Shown piece after piece: positions 54,061 to 64,000 of a stretch of DNA of 64,000 nucleotides. Positions within the stretch are counted from its first letter, which is position 1. The number at the start of each line of letters is the position of its first letter. Under the pieces are notes generated by a model, which was not told where the DNA came from, did no database searches, and saw only the letters and a program-made list of their open reading frames with translations. The position numbers and the translations under genes were made by a program. This DNA comes from Sequoia sempervirens (taxonomy: Eukaryota > Streptophyta > Pinopsida > Cupressales > Cupressaceae), in the NCBI GenBank assembly GCA_007258455.2, contig VDFB02193867.1:524315692-524379691 (forward strand). The letters are read 5' to 3'.

Positions 54061-55200
54061 GGTGGTTATGTAAGGCATAAAAAATGGTGATTCGGCTGGG
54101 AAAATGGTTTAACCATTTTCAAGAAACTGAAGGATTCAGTTACCTAGAATCTCTTGTTTATGAACATCACAACTCCCATTGGGCCAATTTTAGTAACCAA
54201 GGCTAAGCTAGAATCTCAAATGTAAATCAGTAATAGCTACTCCTGAATATATGTGTGTGCTTGATAATGCATCACTTTTTTATAAGGTCCTCTTCATCTT
54301 TCGGACAACAATGTGCAAGATTTGAGCTACATGAGTTGATTCCCTTTAGTTGTCATGCAATGATATCCTGGGCATTGCTCCGCTACCAGTCAGGTGTTCA
54401 TAGCCCCGGCGGAGATACCTCTAGTTTTCTCATAGCATTTCTCTACTACCAATCAGGCATCCATAGCCCCGATAGAGATATTGGAATCACCCATTCATAT
54501 TGAATCTTCTTTCTCTTTCAGATAATTATTTTTCTCCTTTTTTTTTTTTTGGTTTTCTCTTGGAGTTTCAGATATTTCATTTGATTCTTTCTCAATATGT
54601 CAGATGTTTAACATTAGATCTGGGTTGAAAAATACCATGGATCTCAAGACAGCACTTGGGAATCAAAATTTTCACTCAAATCTTACCACACTATCACCCT
54701 AGGACAAATATACCACTATAAGAGGAGATGATCCTGATGATTTGTGAAAGATTCAGGGGGAGCTAATGAGGGCTATTTACTTTGCACCTTTTTTTCAAGA
54801 CTTTCCACAACTTCTGTTGACTATGAGCATAAAAAAAAGTCTAGGACAAAATCACCCAATCAGCAAACCTCAAAATCCCTAAACCACTTCTCTCCTAATA
54901 GCCAAAGTATGCTTTAGACAACAACCCATTATTTCAAGATGGAAAGAAACATACCAACCCCCAAAAATGAAATAAGACTGACACCAAAGAATAAAGGAAA
55001 CAAGAGGATAGAAAAGGAACAAGCGAACACAGACCAAAAACTATTTACAAACAAAAAAGCAAACTATTTACAAGAAGGAAACAAATAACTTATTTACAAA
55101 GAAAAGAGCAAAATACTTACACAAAGAGCTGCAGATTATTCACATAAAATACAGAGTTATCTACACACTGAAATTATTTACAAGAAGAAATTATTTAAAC
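54061..55200 (-). other. Remainder of element F 3' UTR
   Basis: No gene. It holds a two-copy hairpin repeat (54,377-54,482), a run of about 14 T (54,538-54,551), a string CAGGGGGAGCTAATG (about 54,746) and, next to integrase, A-rich sequence with many ATTTACAAA strings (55,020-55,200). The length between the integrase stop and the LTR is about 2.3 kb. Confidence 0.5.
54377..54482. repeat. Two-copy hairpin repeat
   Basis: Copy 1 (about 54,380-54,416): CTCCGC, then ACCAGTCAGGTGTTCATAGC, then GCGGAG. Copy 2 (about 54,444-54,480): CTCTAC, a similar loop with ACCAATCAGGCATCCATAGC, then ATAGAG. Both can fold. Changes on the two sides of the stem largely keep pairing. Confidence 0.6.
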
Positions 55201-56340
55201 AGATGCATCACCCAGCAAAAGCATCAACTTTGTGACTCAAAGTAGTCCTTCAAAAACTATCCATTGACAGGCAAGGGAACAGTTCTCCAGTTAAACTACT
55301 CAATCGGAAAACATTTTCCCCTAGGATCTCTGCAACTTGATAGGGACCTAACCAGAGCTTATCAAACTTCTGGTGACTACCCTTCTTTTCACTAGGTTTA
55401 TCCCATAATAGCACAAGGTCATATATTCTAAAAGCTTTGATTTTGGCTCTTTTTTCAAACCAACATTTGACAACAGCCTGATGTGTAAAGAATTGTTGCA
55501 AGGTGGCATCCCTCTGCTCTTCTAATTTTAATAAGGTAGCTAATCTTACTTCTATCCTATCATCACTAGAATAGATTTTTTGCATGAATTCAAGGATAGG
55601 TATTTGCAAATGGATAGGAAACACAGGCTCTTGTCCATACACTAGTTTGAATGGTAAATTTTTTAAAGAATCCTTAATCCTAGTCCTATCTTCCCATAAT
55701 GCAAGTCTCAGCTAGGTATGCCAGTCCCTAGGGTTGTTTTCTAACAATTTTCTAATTACCCCTAGGAGATTCTTATTGGTTGATTCAGCAACTCCATTTC
55801 CTTGTGGGTAATAATTTGAAGAGTATTTCAATACAATTTTTTGATCATAAGCCCAAGAAATAAACTTAGCAGAAGAAAAGGCAGAGCCATTGTCACATAC
55901 CAGAGTGAAGGGTACCCCAAAACTTGTAGTGATGCACTTGGTGAGGAACTTGATCACTACTTCTATGGTGCCATTCTTGTAGGGTATAGCCTTTGTCCAC
56001 CTCGTGCAATAGTCAGTAGTAGTCAAGATAAAAAAAATTCCTATAGAAGAATTCAGGTTAATCACCCCAATAAAATCCAGAGCGCACTGGGAAAATGGCC
56101 TTACCTCACAGACGGGTTGCAAAGGCATGGAGGCATGGCGTTCCCTTGGTGTAGAAATCTGACAGATGTGACATGTCCCCATATGTTGATGGGCATCTTT
56201 GAATACACAGGGCTAGAAATAACCAGATTGGAGGATCTGGTGTGCCAAAGAATCTACAGACCCATGACCTGTGCCATGTTTCCCATGAAATTCAAAGATC
56301 ACATGTTTAGCCTCTTGATGATCAAGGCATCTTAGGTATA
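55201..56340 (-). pseudogene. Element F integrase
   Basis: Inserts the cDNA in the genome. The N-terminal zinc site shows His residues in FHGKHGTGH and Cys in CHIC. The core has the triad: Asp in CALDFIGVI, Asp in LVCDNGSAF, and Glu in NGVAEST, with 35 residues between the last two (D-D-35-E). A C-terminal part with LWDKPSEKKGSHQKFDKLW and GPYQVAEILGENVF resembles the gypsy GPY/F module. Stops include a TAG in YF-stop-P, a place where Trp is usual, and one near 55,710. A frameshift or stop near 55,250 precedes the last residues. Confidence 0.88.
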
Positions 56341-57130
56341 CTCCTTCAAAATTCCTCCTGTATAGCAACCCTCCTTTGAGCATGTAGTGAGAGCTCTTTA
56401 TTTTGAGGGCTCTCCTCTGAGTTGCATTCATTCCCTCTAGACACTGATTATTGAGCATGAAACAAATAATATCAGCATACCAAGGGTTGTTTGAGAAGTA
56501 CTGAGTTGTGTATTGCTGACAAATGATGTTGTCACCAGTGTTCGCCATGGAATGAGACAAGCCTGAACCCCTGACCAGTTTCATTGGGCATATCTCTAGA
56601 TCAAACTCTTGCAAGATGGCCATCCATTTCCATCTTCTTTCTCCCAGCTCTCTTTGCATGAGTAAGGACTTCATAGCTGCATCAGGGACTACAACAATGA
56701 TTTGGCTTCAGAGAATGTAGTGCCTGAACTTTTTGACAGCTCAGACCAGCGCAAAAGCTTGCTTCTCAAGAGGTGGGTATTTAACTTCAACATTTTTGAA
56801 TGGAGAGCTCATGAAGGTGATTGGCCTCTCCTCTACCTCTCCTTTTCGTTGAGTTAAAACAGTTGCGCATGAATGCTAAGAGGCAAAAGAGTAAATGTAA
56901 AATGGTCTGAGGTAGTCAGGGTTGGTGAGCATAGGTGCTTCTGAGATGGATCACTTGACTTGTGAGAACATGACCTTTGCTTCCTCAGTCCACTCTATCT
57001 TGGCATCTTTCTTCATCATCTCATTCAATGGTTTCACAATTTCAGTGAAGCCCGTGATGAACTTTCTCACAAAGTTGATTTTCACAAAGAAATACCTCAT
57101 TTCCTTCTTGCTTCCTAGCCGGGTGATCTT
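56341..57130 (-). pseudogene. Element F RNase H (gypsy type) and tether
   Basis: Readable parts are FYIYSFAS, a stop, HSCATVLTQ, then EERPITFMSSPFKN, YPPLEKQAFALV and KKFRHYIL. The first catalytic Asp of the usual DAS motif is replaced (SFAS), so this domain would be inactive even without its stops. The same change is seen in relatives I remember from plant genomes. A tether with WKWMAILQEFDLEICPMKLVRG leads to integrase. Four stops (TGA, TAG) fall within about 600 bases. Confidence 0.8.
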
Positions 57131-57785
57131 CAGAATGGATTTGACTCAATTTTGGTCGATTGAAATCCCTATTTCAGAGATTATGCATCCTAACAGCTTC
57201 CCTTCAGAAACCCCAAACACACATTTTTTTGGATTCAATGAGACTCCATACCGGATGCATCTCTCAAGAACTTTGGCTAAGTCCACAACATGATTCAATC
57301 GGTCCTTGGAGAAAACTATCATGTCATCCATATAGACAATAATGCATTTTCCAATCAAATCCTTGAATGCTATGTCCATTGCACGTTGAAAAGTTGCCTC
57401 GGCGTTTATCCGACTGAATAGCATCCTTCTGTATACAAACGTTCCCCACTTAGTGGTGAAGGTTGTCTTCATTTTGTCTTCAGAGTCGACCATTACCTAA
57501 TTATATCTAGAGTAACCATCCAGGAATGATATCATTTGAGATCCATTGATAGTCTGGAGGACCTCATCCAGTGAAGGAAGTGGGTAGTTATCTTTTTTTG
57601 AAGCTCTGTTCAAATTTTTGAAGTCGACACATAGCCTGATTTCCTCGTTCTTCTTACGAACTAGGACTAAGTTAGCCACCCAGGTTGAATGACGCATAGG
57701 GAAGATTATCTATGCAGAGAGCAGCTTCTAGACTTCCTTAAGGATCAATGGCTCAATCAAAGCGTTGACATGGTGTTGTTTTTTG
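57131..57785 (-). pseudogene. Element F reverse transcriptase
   Basis: Motifs in order: MRHSTWVANLVLVRKKN, LCVDFKNLNRASKKDNYPLP, SFLDGYSRYN (motif A Asp), then TAG, KWGTFVYRRMLFSRINAEATFQ, YMDD at 57,323-57,334, and LNPKKCVFGVSEGKLLG. Both catalytic motifs are present. Only point stops and the frameshift at the start inactivate it. The TAG after YSRYN stands where GYNQ is usual. Confidence 0.9.
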
Positions 57786-58300
57786 TCGAAATGGCTTAGC
57801 TTCAGGCTTCAGGGGAATAGTATGAGTCATTATAGTAGCATCAAACATCTTTAAGTCTTCATATCACCAAGAAATTGTAGAAATATCTTTCTTTAGTGCC
57901 TTTAATATTTCTTTCATGATTGCTTCAGGGCAGGCCTTCCCTATGTAGACATTCCTTTTAGGGCCAGAATCAGCCAGGTTAACTATCTTATATTCGCCTC
58001 CCTTTTCTTCAGCTAATATCTTCTCTTGAGCCCTTGGATCTGAGTCAAAAATTCTCTCCAAGGCCACCATTCCCTTGGGAATGTTATTATTCTTTAAGTT
58101 AAGAACTCCTTTTGTATCACATTCCTTAGGGTTCCAATCCCCTTGATCTCTGTTAGACTCATCAATAATTTCCCCCTCAAAAACATCTGAGCTTGCTAAG
58201 AAAGCCAGAATATGTCGATCATCATCAAAGACTTGAAAGTTTGTGATTTTTTCAGGAACTGCAGGGTTGAAATTAATTCCACTGAGAATTTCTTGATGTT
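57786..58300 (-). pseudogene. Element F spacer between aRH and RT
   Basis: About 170 residues in a different frame from the rest, bounded by frameshifts near 58,275 and 57,780. It begins with NFQVFDDDRHILAFL, contains MVALERIFDSDPR and ends with EAKPFRQK before RT. I recall a similar VFDDD segment just before RT in plant gypsy elements with upstream aRH, but I cannot name a function. An acidic connector is the best description. Confidence 0.65.
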
Positions 58301-58765
58301 AGAGCCTTGCATAGGTTCTAGGGTGCTTGCAGCAACAACCAATGAATCAGCTACCTGATTATCTTCTCTAGGGATTAAACTGATCCCAAAGGCATCAAAG
58401 TCCTCAATCAGGTTCTATACTCAATTTCTATATGCTACCAACCTTTTGTTGTGACATGTATATTGGTTGCGCACTTGCCTGACAATTATTTCTAAATCTC
58501 CCTTGACCATCAAGGCAGTGACCTTCTTAGGAGAAAACATCAATCCCCATGCTAGAGCTTCATACTCTGCTACATTGTTAGTATATCCAAATTGTAACCT
58601 ATAAGAAGCAACAAAGGTTTTCCCTTGAGGGCTGGTTAGTACAATTCCAACACCACTGCATGTCTTAGATTTGGATCCATCAAACGTGAGGGTCCACAAT
58701 TGATCACGGGTTGGAGTTGATTCTTTTGAAGTTGTTATGGGCGCTTGAATTAGATGAGTCACAAT
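58301..58765 (-). pseudogene. Element F archaeal-type RNase H (aRH), upstream of RT
   Basis: The domain reads LWTLTFDGSKSKTCSGVG (Asp), YTNNVAEYEALAWGL (Glu), LMVKGDLEIIVRQV (Asp) and PREDNQVADSL (Asp). All four catalytic acidic residues of an RNase H are present, in contrast to the RT-linked RNase H of this element. One stop (near 58,421) follows YRN. Its place before RT differs from elements A and B, where aRH follows RNase H. Confidence 0.85.
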
Positions 58766-59497
58766 TGGGGCTGCTTGATCTTTTGCATCAGGTATAAGGA
58801 AAGGATGCCCTATAAGTTCTTTAGATACACTCTACAATTCATGCTTAGTTATATCATCTGACCTGTGGCTATCTTTCTGACAGCCACTTGTGTCTTTGGT
58901 TAACCCCTTGGGTTTTGGTATATTCGTGAGCGTAGGGGTGACAAACGAACCTTGGGACTGTTCCTTGTCAGTATGCTGATTTGGACATGTGGCTAAAGTA
59001 GGTTTGATCTGAGAAGGAACCTCCTCTAAAGGTATCCTATCTCTGGTTAACATTATGGCTTCAAACGAGAAGTGGTCTCCAATGGTCTCAGGGTGACTCG
59101 AGCTAGCTTCCTTAGCCTGGGAAACCTGATTTAAAATGTCAATGCAATGTTGACAATTCAATTCAGAATGACTTTGGTAGTGTACCTTGCACCAATTAGG
59201 GAGCAGGAGACTTTGCAGATCTACACCTTCTCCCAAGACTAGCTGATCTTGTTGCAGCTTTCTAATCAAGGCCTGTTGATTTTCATCAATCGTGGTGTCA
59301 GGGAGTTTTTGTATTAATATGTCTTTGGAATTGAGAACCAAGAAGGTTAGAATTTCTTCTGTTTTATAAACCCCTATTTCAGTCTCAAAGTAAGCTACCT
59401 CATTGGGACAATCATATTCAGTGATGATATCCTTGAGGCTCAGCTCACTTTCAATCCCAATCTGAGTAGGAATCCCTCTCCGTGTTAGCCACATATG
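58766..59497 (-). pseudogene. Element F linker with a second zinc knuckle
   Basis: A 220-residue frame with no stop (59,494-58,832), continuing the protease frame. At 59,153-59,191 it has CX2HX3HX4C (CKVHYQSHSELNC), similar in pattern to the nucleocapsid knuckle at 60,391-60,432 but with one residue fewer. The N-terminal part is acidic (EVAYFETEIGVYKTEE), the C-terminal part rich in Ser, Pro and Lys. A second RNA-binding knuckle between protease and aRH is not standard for gypsy elements. Confidence 0.7.
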
Positions 59498-60160
59498 TTA
59501 AAATTCAAGGGAAAGATATCCCCCTAGACTTTTCATCAAATCTCTGCTCAGCAGCATACCATAGGTCTCAAGAATATCTGGTACTTGAATGTCTATGTTA
59601 GTTAGGATCCTAGGATCTGATCCTACTTGAACATGTATGTTTCTTAATTCCCCTACCACATTAACCTTCATTTTTTCAAGTTGAATGACCTTCTTATTGG
59701 TTTGAATGGGGTTTAATCCTAACTTCTTGCATATGGAAAATGGCATGACATTTCTTGAAGCCCCCAAATCCAATAAACAACTATGTAGGTTCTTGCCAAA
59801 AATTCTTAAACTTAAAAGGAAACGTGGAGTACCTACCTTGTTTCTGTATAAGGCTGCATTCACATCCCCAACAGGTGCCACCTTGTTATTTACTTTTGAT
59901 TTGTCAGCTTGGTCCAAGGCTTTCAGCACTATCTCCCTTTGAGCAGGGCACCACTTTAAAATGTCAAAATATGACAAAGAAGTCTTATGTTTCTGCATCT
60001 CAGAAACAATGTCAAATTCTGTATTATAACTTGAATTACTTTTGAAAACAACAGAGGAATTACCCTTGTTATGGAGGTCAGGTGGACCTTTTGGTGGAGG
60101 AGGATTAATATCAGCACTTTGATTTGGAGGCACCATGTGATTAGGAGGTGCTGAGGTAGT
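59498..60160 (-). pseudogene. Element F retropepsin-like protease
   Basis: The active site is CLLDLGASRNVMPFSICKKL (Asp codon 59,768-59,770). It has DLGAS rather than DTGAS, a variant common in plant Tat/Athila-type elements. IDIQVPDILETYGMLLSRDL is the second half with its hydrophobic-Gly-type region. The frame is open from 60,136 to the single stop at 59,498. A Pro-rich linker (NPPPPKGPPD) joins it to Gag. No frameshift. Confidence 0.85.
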
Positions 60161-60793
60161 GAATGGACCTTTATTCTGATTTCACAAGAAGTGTCCTCCT
60201 TTGGCCTGAAAGGCTTGGGCATCATATGAGTCTTCCTCTGGTTCATTCCCCTCTTGTCTTGGGAATGAGGGATCTTATTCAAAGAGGTCATAAGCCATTG
60301 CAGTATCCAATGAGTCACCTCCTTTGTTTGAATTCCCCTGGAATGTGTGGGCATCTTCATGTGCCATCTTGACAACTTTCTCCATTTGAGGGCAGTTTAC
60401 CTCAGAATGGGTCGCATTATCATGCAACCTACACCAATTGGTCATGAAGTTGAGGTCAGCAATGTTTGCAGTATGTGTTCTTTCCTCATTTGCTTGATTA
60501 TTATGAGGAACTCCACCATTATTGGGCCCTGTATTCCATTGCCTATTGTTATTTAGCCTTTGATTATATCCTCTATTTTGGTTTTGGTACCCTTGATTAG
60601 AGGAGCTTTAGCCTTGATAACCCCTTTGGTTGTAATTGTTATGATTCTGATAGCTACCCTGATTGTTTTGGGAGGGGTTCAATCAAAGCTAAGCCATGTC
60701 ATTGGTGACTTGGGACAACGTTTTCTTCAAGGTTTCTACCTCATTTGTAAGCTAGACTATCTTCTCACTCTCCACATTCTTAACAGCAGGTGC
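60161..60793 (-). pseudogene. Element F nucleocapsid part of Gag
   Basis: A short coiled-coil-like helix (KNVESEKIV, then LTNEVETLKKTLSQ), a Gln/Asn/Tyr/Gly-rich stretch (YQNHNNYNQRGYQG and NQGYQNQNRGYNQ), and a zinc knuckle CX2HX4HX4C (CRLHDNATHSEVNC, 60,391-60,432). The frame matches Gag and protease. Stops: four in the helix part (two TAG, one TGA, one TAG at the start), TAA near 60,609 and 60,270, TGA near 60,180. Confidence 0.8.
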
Positions 60794-61642
60794 CTAACCA
60801 CCATGATTTGGTGTTCCAATTTGGTTCTGATGACCATGGGAACTTTGAGGAAGCTGTGATTGTTGAAAGGGATCAGAAGTTCCAGTAGCAAAGAATGGGA
60901 TAGGTGGTTGAGTTTGCAATTTAGATATAGGCCCGTAGTGGGAAGGAGACATTCTTGGGACAGTATTGAATAGAGGGGTTGGGCTATGCATCTGATATCC
61001 TATTGAAGGGAAACCTCCTCCTAGGCCTCCTTGTTGAGAACTAATTTGTTGCTGTAGCTTGATAGCTAGATGATGGACTTTGGATAGAGAATCAATATCA
61101 ACTGGTTGATAAGTCCTTTTCAAGAACAAGCCAAGTAGGGGGTCTATGACTCTAAAGTAAGCTAGAATGGAACTATTCTCTATGACTAGATAGGGATCTT
61201 GCAATCTCCTATACATCTGTTGGAACCTAGTATTAAATAATGGTAAGGGTTCACCTAGTTCCTTTCTGATGGTGGAAAATTGGTGGTACAAGAGAGCTGG
61301 ATTGACATAAACCCTGAACTGGTTAATGAAAGAATTTTCCAAGTGTGTCTAGGTCAGAATGGAACCTTGAGGGAGATTAAGGTACCAATTGTATGTCATA
61401 TCCCCTAAAGAGTAATGGAATAACCTATAGACTACATCATGGTGAGCTATCTGAGCTCTAGTACAAGCATCCTTGAAAGCTTGTATGTGATCTTCAACAC
61501 TCCTTGACTCACCATGAATATACTTGGGGCAAAATTTCTCAGGGTTTTTGGGCATATCGTGAAAACCTCCGAGAATAGTCCCCAATGGAGAGTGATTATT
61601 TTGAAAGAATGCCATTGGTGGCGATGGTGGTGGTTGATCAAG
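60794..61642 (-). pseudogene. Element F Gag capsid
   Basis: Retrotrans_gag-like: PEKFCPKYIHGESRSVEDHI, RLFHYSLGDMTYNWYLNLP, FINQFRVYVNPALLYHQF and a helix with GEPLPLFNTRFQQMYRR. A single TAG at 61,346 lies where Trp would fit (LT-stop-THLENSF). The first in-frame Met of this part is before AFFQNNHSP (near 61,613). The capsid continues into a Gly/Gln-rich tail. Confidence 0.85.
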
Positions 61643-61908
61643 CTGTTGTATGGGTTGAACTAGCTGTGATGACAATTGAGATGGATGTGATCATGGATTG
61701 ATGGGAATCCACTAGGGTATTGGTGAAAAACCTAGTGGAGTGAGCGGAGTTGATAAGGGTGGTATAATGGTTGCCCCAGCCTTATGACTCTTGTGTCTTG
61801 TTGGGGTCTTAAGTTCTATGAAGGGTGATGGATTTTCAGCTGATCGAAGAACTCTACAGGACTTTTCTGGTGAGAAAAACCTAGTATTATCTAGCTAGCC
61901 CTTCTTGG
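61643..61908 (-). pseudogene. Element F open frame between PBS and capsid
   Basis: The capsid frame continues upstream to the PBS with only three stops (TAG near 61,896, TAG near 61,705, TGA near 61,690) and no frameshift. It reads through a Lys/Arg-rich and then Thr/Pro-rich stretch (PSPFIELKTPTRHKSHKAG). No ATG is seen in it, so either the original start has mutated or translation began elsewhere. F therefore has essentially no untranslated leader, unlike A, B and E. Confidence 0.5.
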
Positions 61909-61925
61909 CCCTCCTTCTAGCGCCA
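61909..61925 (-). promoter_or_regulatory. Element F primer-binding site
   Basis: TGGCGCTAGAAGGAGGG on the minus strand, five bases after the LTR end. It matches the PBS type of A and B. Confidence 0.85.
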
Positions 61926-61930
61926 GTTCC

Positions 61931-64000
61931 TATTGACGTGTGTTTTGGCACAACAACATGCAAATAGAATATTGCTACTCTGCTTCTCCTCAAAGAGAAA
62001 TACAACACATGGATGTCTTAGCTCCCAAGGTCCTTGTAGTTGGTTCTCAACTGTGCTGATGTTGCTCAATTGGTCAATGTAACAGTAATGTTCAAGGGGC
62101 CTATTGGTATTGGGCTTCTGGATTGTTCTAAGATGAAACATGAAATAAAACCTAATTTAATTGGGGTTTTAAAGAAACAAAAAAAGATAGGTCAGAGTTT
62201 TGGGACAGAAAAGAACAATAATTTATCCAACTTTAACCAGATCTGTAATCTGTCAAGGAATTGTAAACTAAAACTGTAAAACAAAATTAACTTGTGATTG
62301 ACACACAGTTTCATTCATTTGCAATGCTGATTCAAATAACAAATTTTAAGTTACCATTTAAATAAAACACAAAATAACATCTCACTCCTTGAAGACTTCA
62401 CAAATCAAATGATCAGCTTAAGACAAATATTATTCAGGAACACAATATGAAGTAGATTAAACTCTAATTGCTTCTACTATTAATAAAATAGATAACCAAT
62501 ATTTACAAAGCTGGCACAATCACCACTGTACAAAGAATCTATGTCTCTAGATTGTTTCCAACCACACTAAGAGGACTTGAAAAATACATTATAGCCTATA
62601 CTGAATCTAACTGCTAAACAAGAAGACAAAAGAAGCTCTCACTACTAAGAATCAAGATGCAACTCTATCTCCTTCCATTAGCCGACTAACTCCTAGATTT
62701 TATTCTGACTACCTATTCTAACACTATATCTTCTCCTCTTAAAAGTTCTAACCCATTCTAACTATATGAGTTCTAACCTTTTTACAGAGGCAAGAATTCC
62801 TTATATACAGGATGCATCAAAAAGAATCTGTTGTCCCCCTATATTAGGGTTTACAAAATATCTACTTCTAGGAGAGTTGGCTCTTAGATCTTTTTGAATA
62901 GAGTCAAAATTGTAATTAATGTGAAACCCTGCTATCCATGCTGATGAAAACTTGCTTTAGGAGTGATCTGTAGATTTTTTGTGGTTGCAGCATTAACTCT
63001 TCTATCTCCATGTATATTTTTTGAACTCCAGCAGAGCTACCTTGAATGCTGAAAAATACTGTCATTAATGCCAGTCTACTTTTCCAATAGATCTCACAGT
63101 TGTCCCCTCTGACTCACGGCTTCCTTCTTCTCCCTTTGGCCCTCCTCCCGCTCTAGATCTTTTTGTACGTTGACCGTCCTTTGGAAATAGAGCACTGGGC
63201 TTCCCTGTAGATTTGAGCATTTCACCGGAATCGATCGGTTGCCTTTGGTTCTCAGAAGGAATCCATTTTGCCTGCATTCTGTTGGTCTTCCCTTGTGAGA
63301 ACAGTTAATCGGTCAAACTTTCATCAGTCAGTCGTTTAGTTTCTTCTGATTGGCTAGGCATACGCCACGTGAGCTTCTCGGATGGTCAAAGGTGGTCTGA
63401 CCAATATCGCATGTTGGTGAGACACCCATTGTGTCTCCCCGATGTGATTATATCTCTTCACAGCTATCAGCATGGCATGGGTCAGTCATTGAGACATTTC
63501 AGTGAGCTTCAAAAGTCACATCGAGCTCATTTTTATGTCGGGAAGACAATCCTTTAGTCATGAAGACCTTGTAGCGAGATCCTCTTTCTCTTGACGAGTT
63601 CATTTTGATGTCGAGGAGACTATAATGTTTCAGGGAGACCTTACCCGAACTCCTTTCTTCTTACCGAGCCTACCTTATTGTCGGCAAGACCCTTCTCCTT
63701 TGGTGAAACTTTTTGCCAAAGGAAACACCTCTCGGCAAGATCCTCTCGGGCTCATCTTCCTTTTGGCAAGAGCCTACTTGGTTAGCAAGAAGTCATAGCG
63801 AAGGCACTTCATTCATTTGGAGTCTCCCCGATTTCCTCTCATTCTCATCGAGCTCCCTTTTTCTTCAGCATGACCTTCGCTCTTCGGCAAGACATTATAC
63901 CAAAAGGGGAACTCTTTGGTGAAACCCCCAACTGTTAGGGAGATATCCCGCCGAAACAAATCCATCTCGCCGAACTCAAATTTCATGTCGGTGAGACCCT
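61931..64000 (-). repeat. Element F 5' LTR (right copy, cut by the window end)
   Basis: Colinear with 50,122-~52,195. Its first bases on the plus strand are TATTGACGTG against TGTTGACATG in the left copy. The motif-rich part starts near 63,400. Scattered transitions and few indels separate the two copies. The rest lies beyond 64,000. Confidence 0.9.

Larger units (their letters stand above)
50122..64000 (-). mobile_element. Element F: near-complete Ty3/gypsy retrotransposon with aRH before RT
   Basis: Minus-strand order: 5' LTR (64,000+ to 61,931), PBS, Gag, nucleocapsid, protease, second zinc knuckle, aRH, RT, RNase H, integrase, 3' UTR with repeats, 3' LTR (~52,860-50,122). The polyprotein keeps one frame from near the PBS to about 55,215, except between two frameshifts at about 58,275 and 57,780. 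Premature stops are numerous. It inserted in element E's leader. The right LTR runs off the window. Confidence 0.9.

Noticed and set aside
54738..54760. CAGGGGGAGCTAATG as a polypurine tract of a SIRE-type copia element
   Set aside because: No LTR start or coding remnant follows it; a chance match or tiny fragment cannot be told apart.

Overview
The window looks like intergenic DNA from a large, repeat-rich plant nuclear genome. It is AT-rich, carries no recognisable host gene, and is filled with nested, decayed LTR retrotransposons. The retrotransposon types (Ty3/gypsy elements with an archaeal-type second RNase H, Ty1/copia LTRs with an initiator-Met primer site, very long untranslated leaders) fit a seed plant. 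A gymnosperm is my guess, at low confidence. Every coding region found is a pseudogene with premature stops and frameshifts.

Layout. (1) 1-~2,900, + strand: a decayed reading frame for an acidic, coiled-coil protein followed by LTR-like sequence. It lies where the rest of element A should be. (2) ~2,900-14,022, - strand: element A, a Ty3/gypsy Tat-like element with Q-rich Gag, protease, G-patch, RT, RNase H, archaeal-type RNase H (aRH), a 2.7 kb leader, primer-binding site (PBS) and 5' LTR. It sits in or beside a ~180 bp tandem repeat (14,023-14,790). (3) 15,202-16,918, +: a copia 5' LTR with PBS and a truncated interior. (4) 16,919-32,576, +: element B, a second member of A's family. Its leader is interrupted by a copia solo LTR (18,619-20,453, TSD TGACA) and by a large inverted repeat (22,933-25,640). 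(5) 32,577-38,880, -: element C, a tandem LTR-interior-LTR-interior array inserted in B's aRH. C has Gag and a protease remnant but an unrecognised C-terminal region instead of RT/RNase H/integrase. (6) 38,881-40,250 plus 47,513-50,121, +: the LTR, PBS and minisatellite-rich leader of element E, interrupted by (7) copia element D (40,251-47,512, -; two ~2.0 kb LTRs) and by (8) element F (50,122-64,000+, -), a Ty3/gypsy element whose gag-pol is almost all in one frame, ordered Gag, protease, second zinc knuckle, aRH, RT, RNase H, integrase.

How the parts relate. A and B share domain order, leader blocks and LTR head, so B can be read against A. The nesting gives relative ages: the ~180 bp array is older than A; the 15.2 kb copia element is older than B, B older than C, C older than E, and E older than D and F. 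The most unusual signals are an array of short CGGCAAGAC/CACCGAGAC motifs shared by the LTRs of D (copia) and F (gypsy), the conserved unknown reading frame in element C, aRH placed before RT in F, a 21 bp leader minisatellite in E, and an inverted repeat with convergent TATA boxes in B's leader. Boundaries given with ~ in the text are approximate because they were judged by eye.
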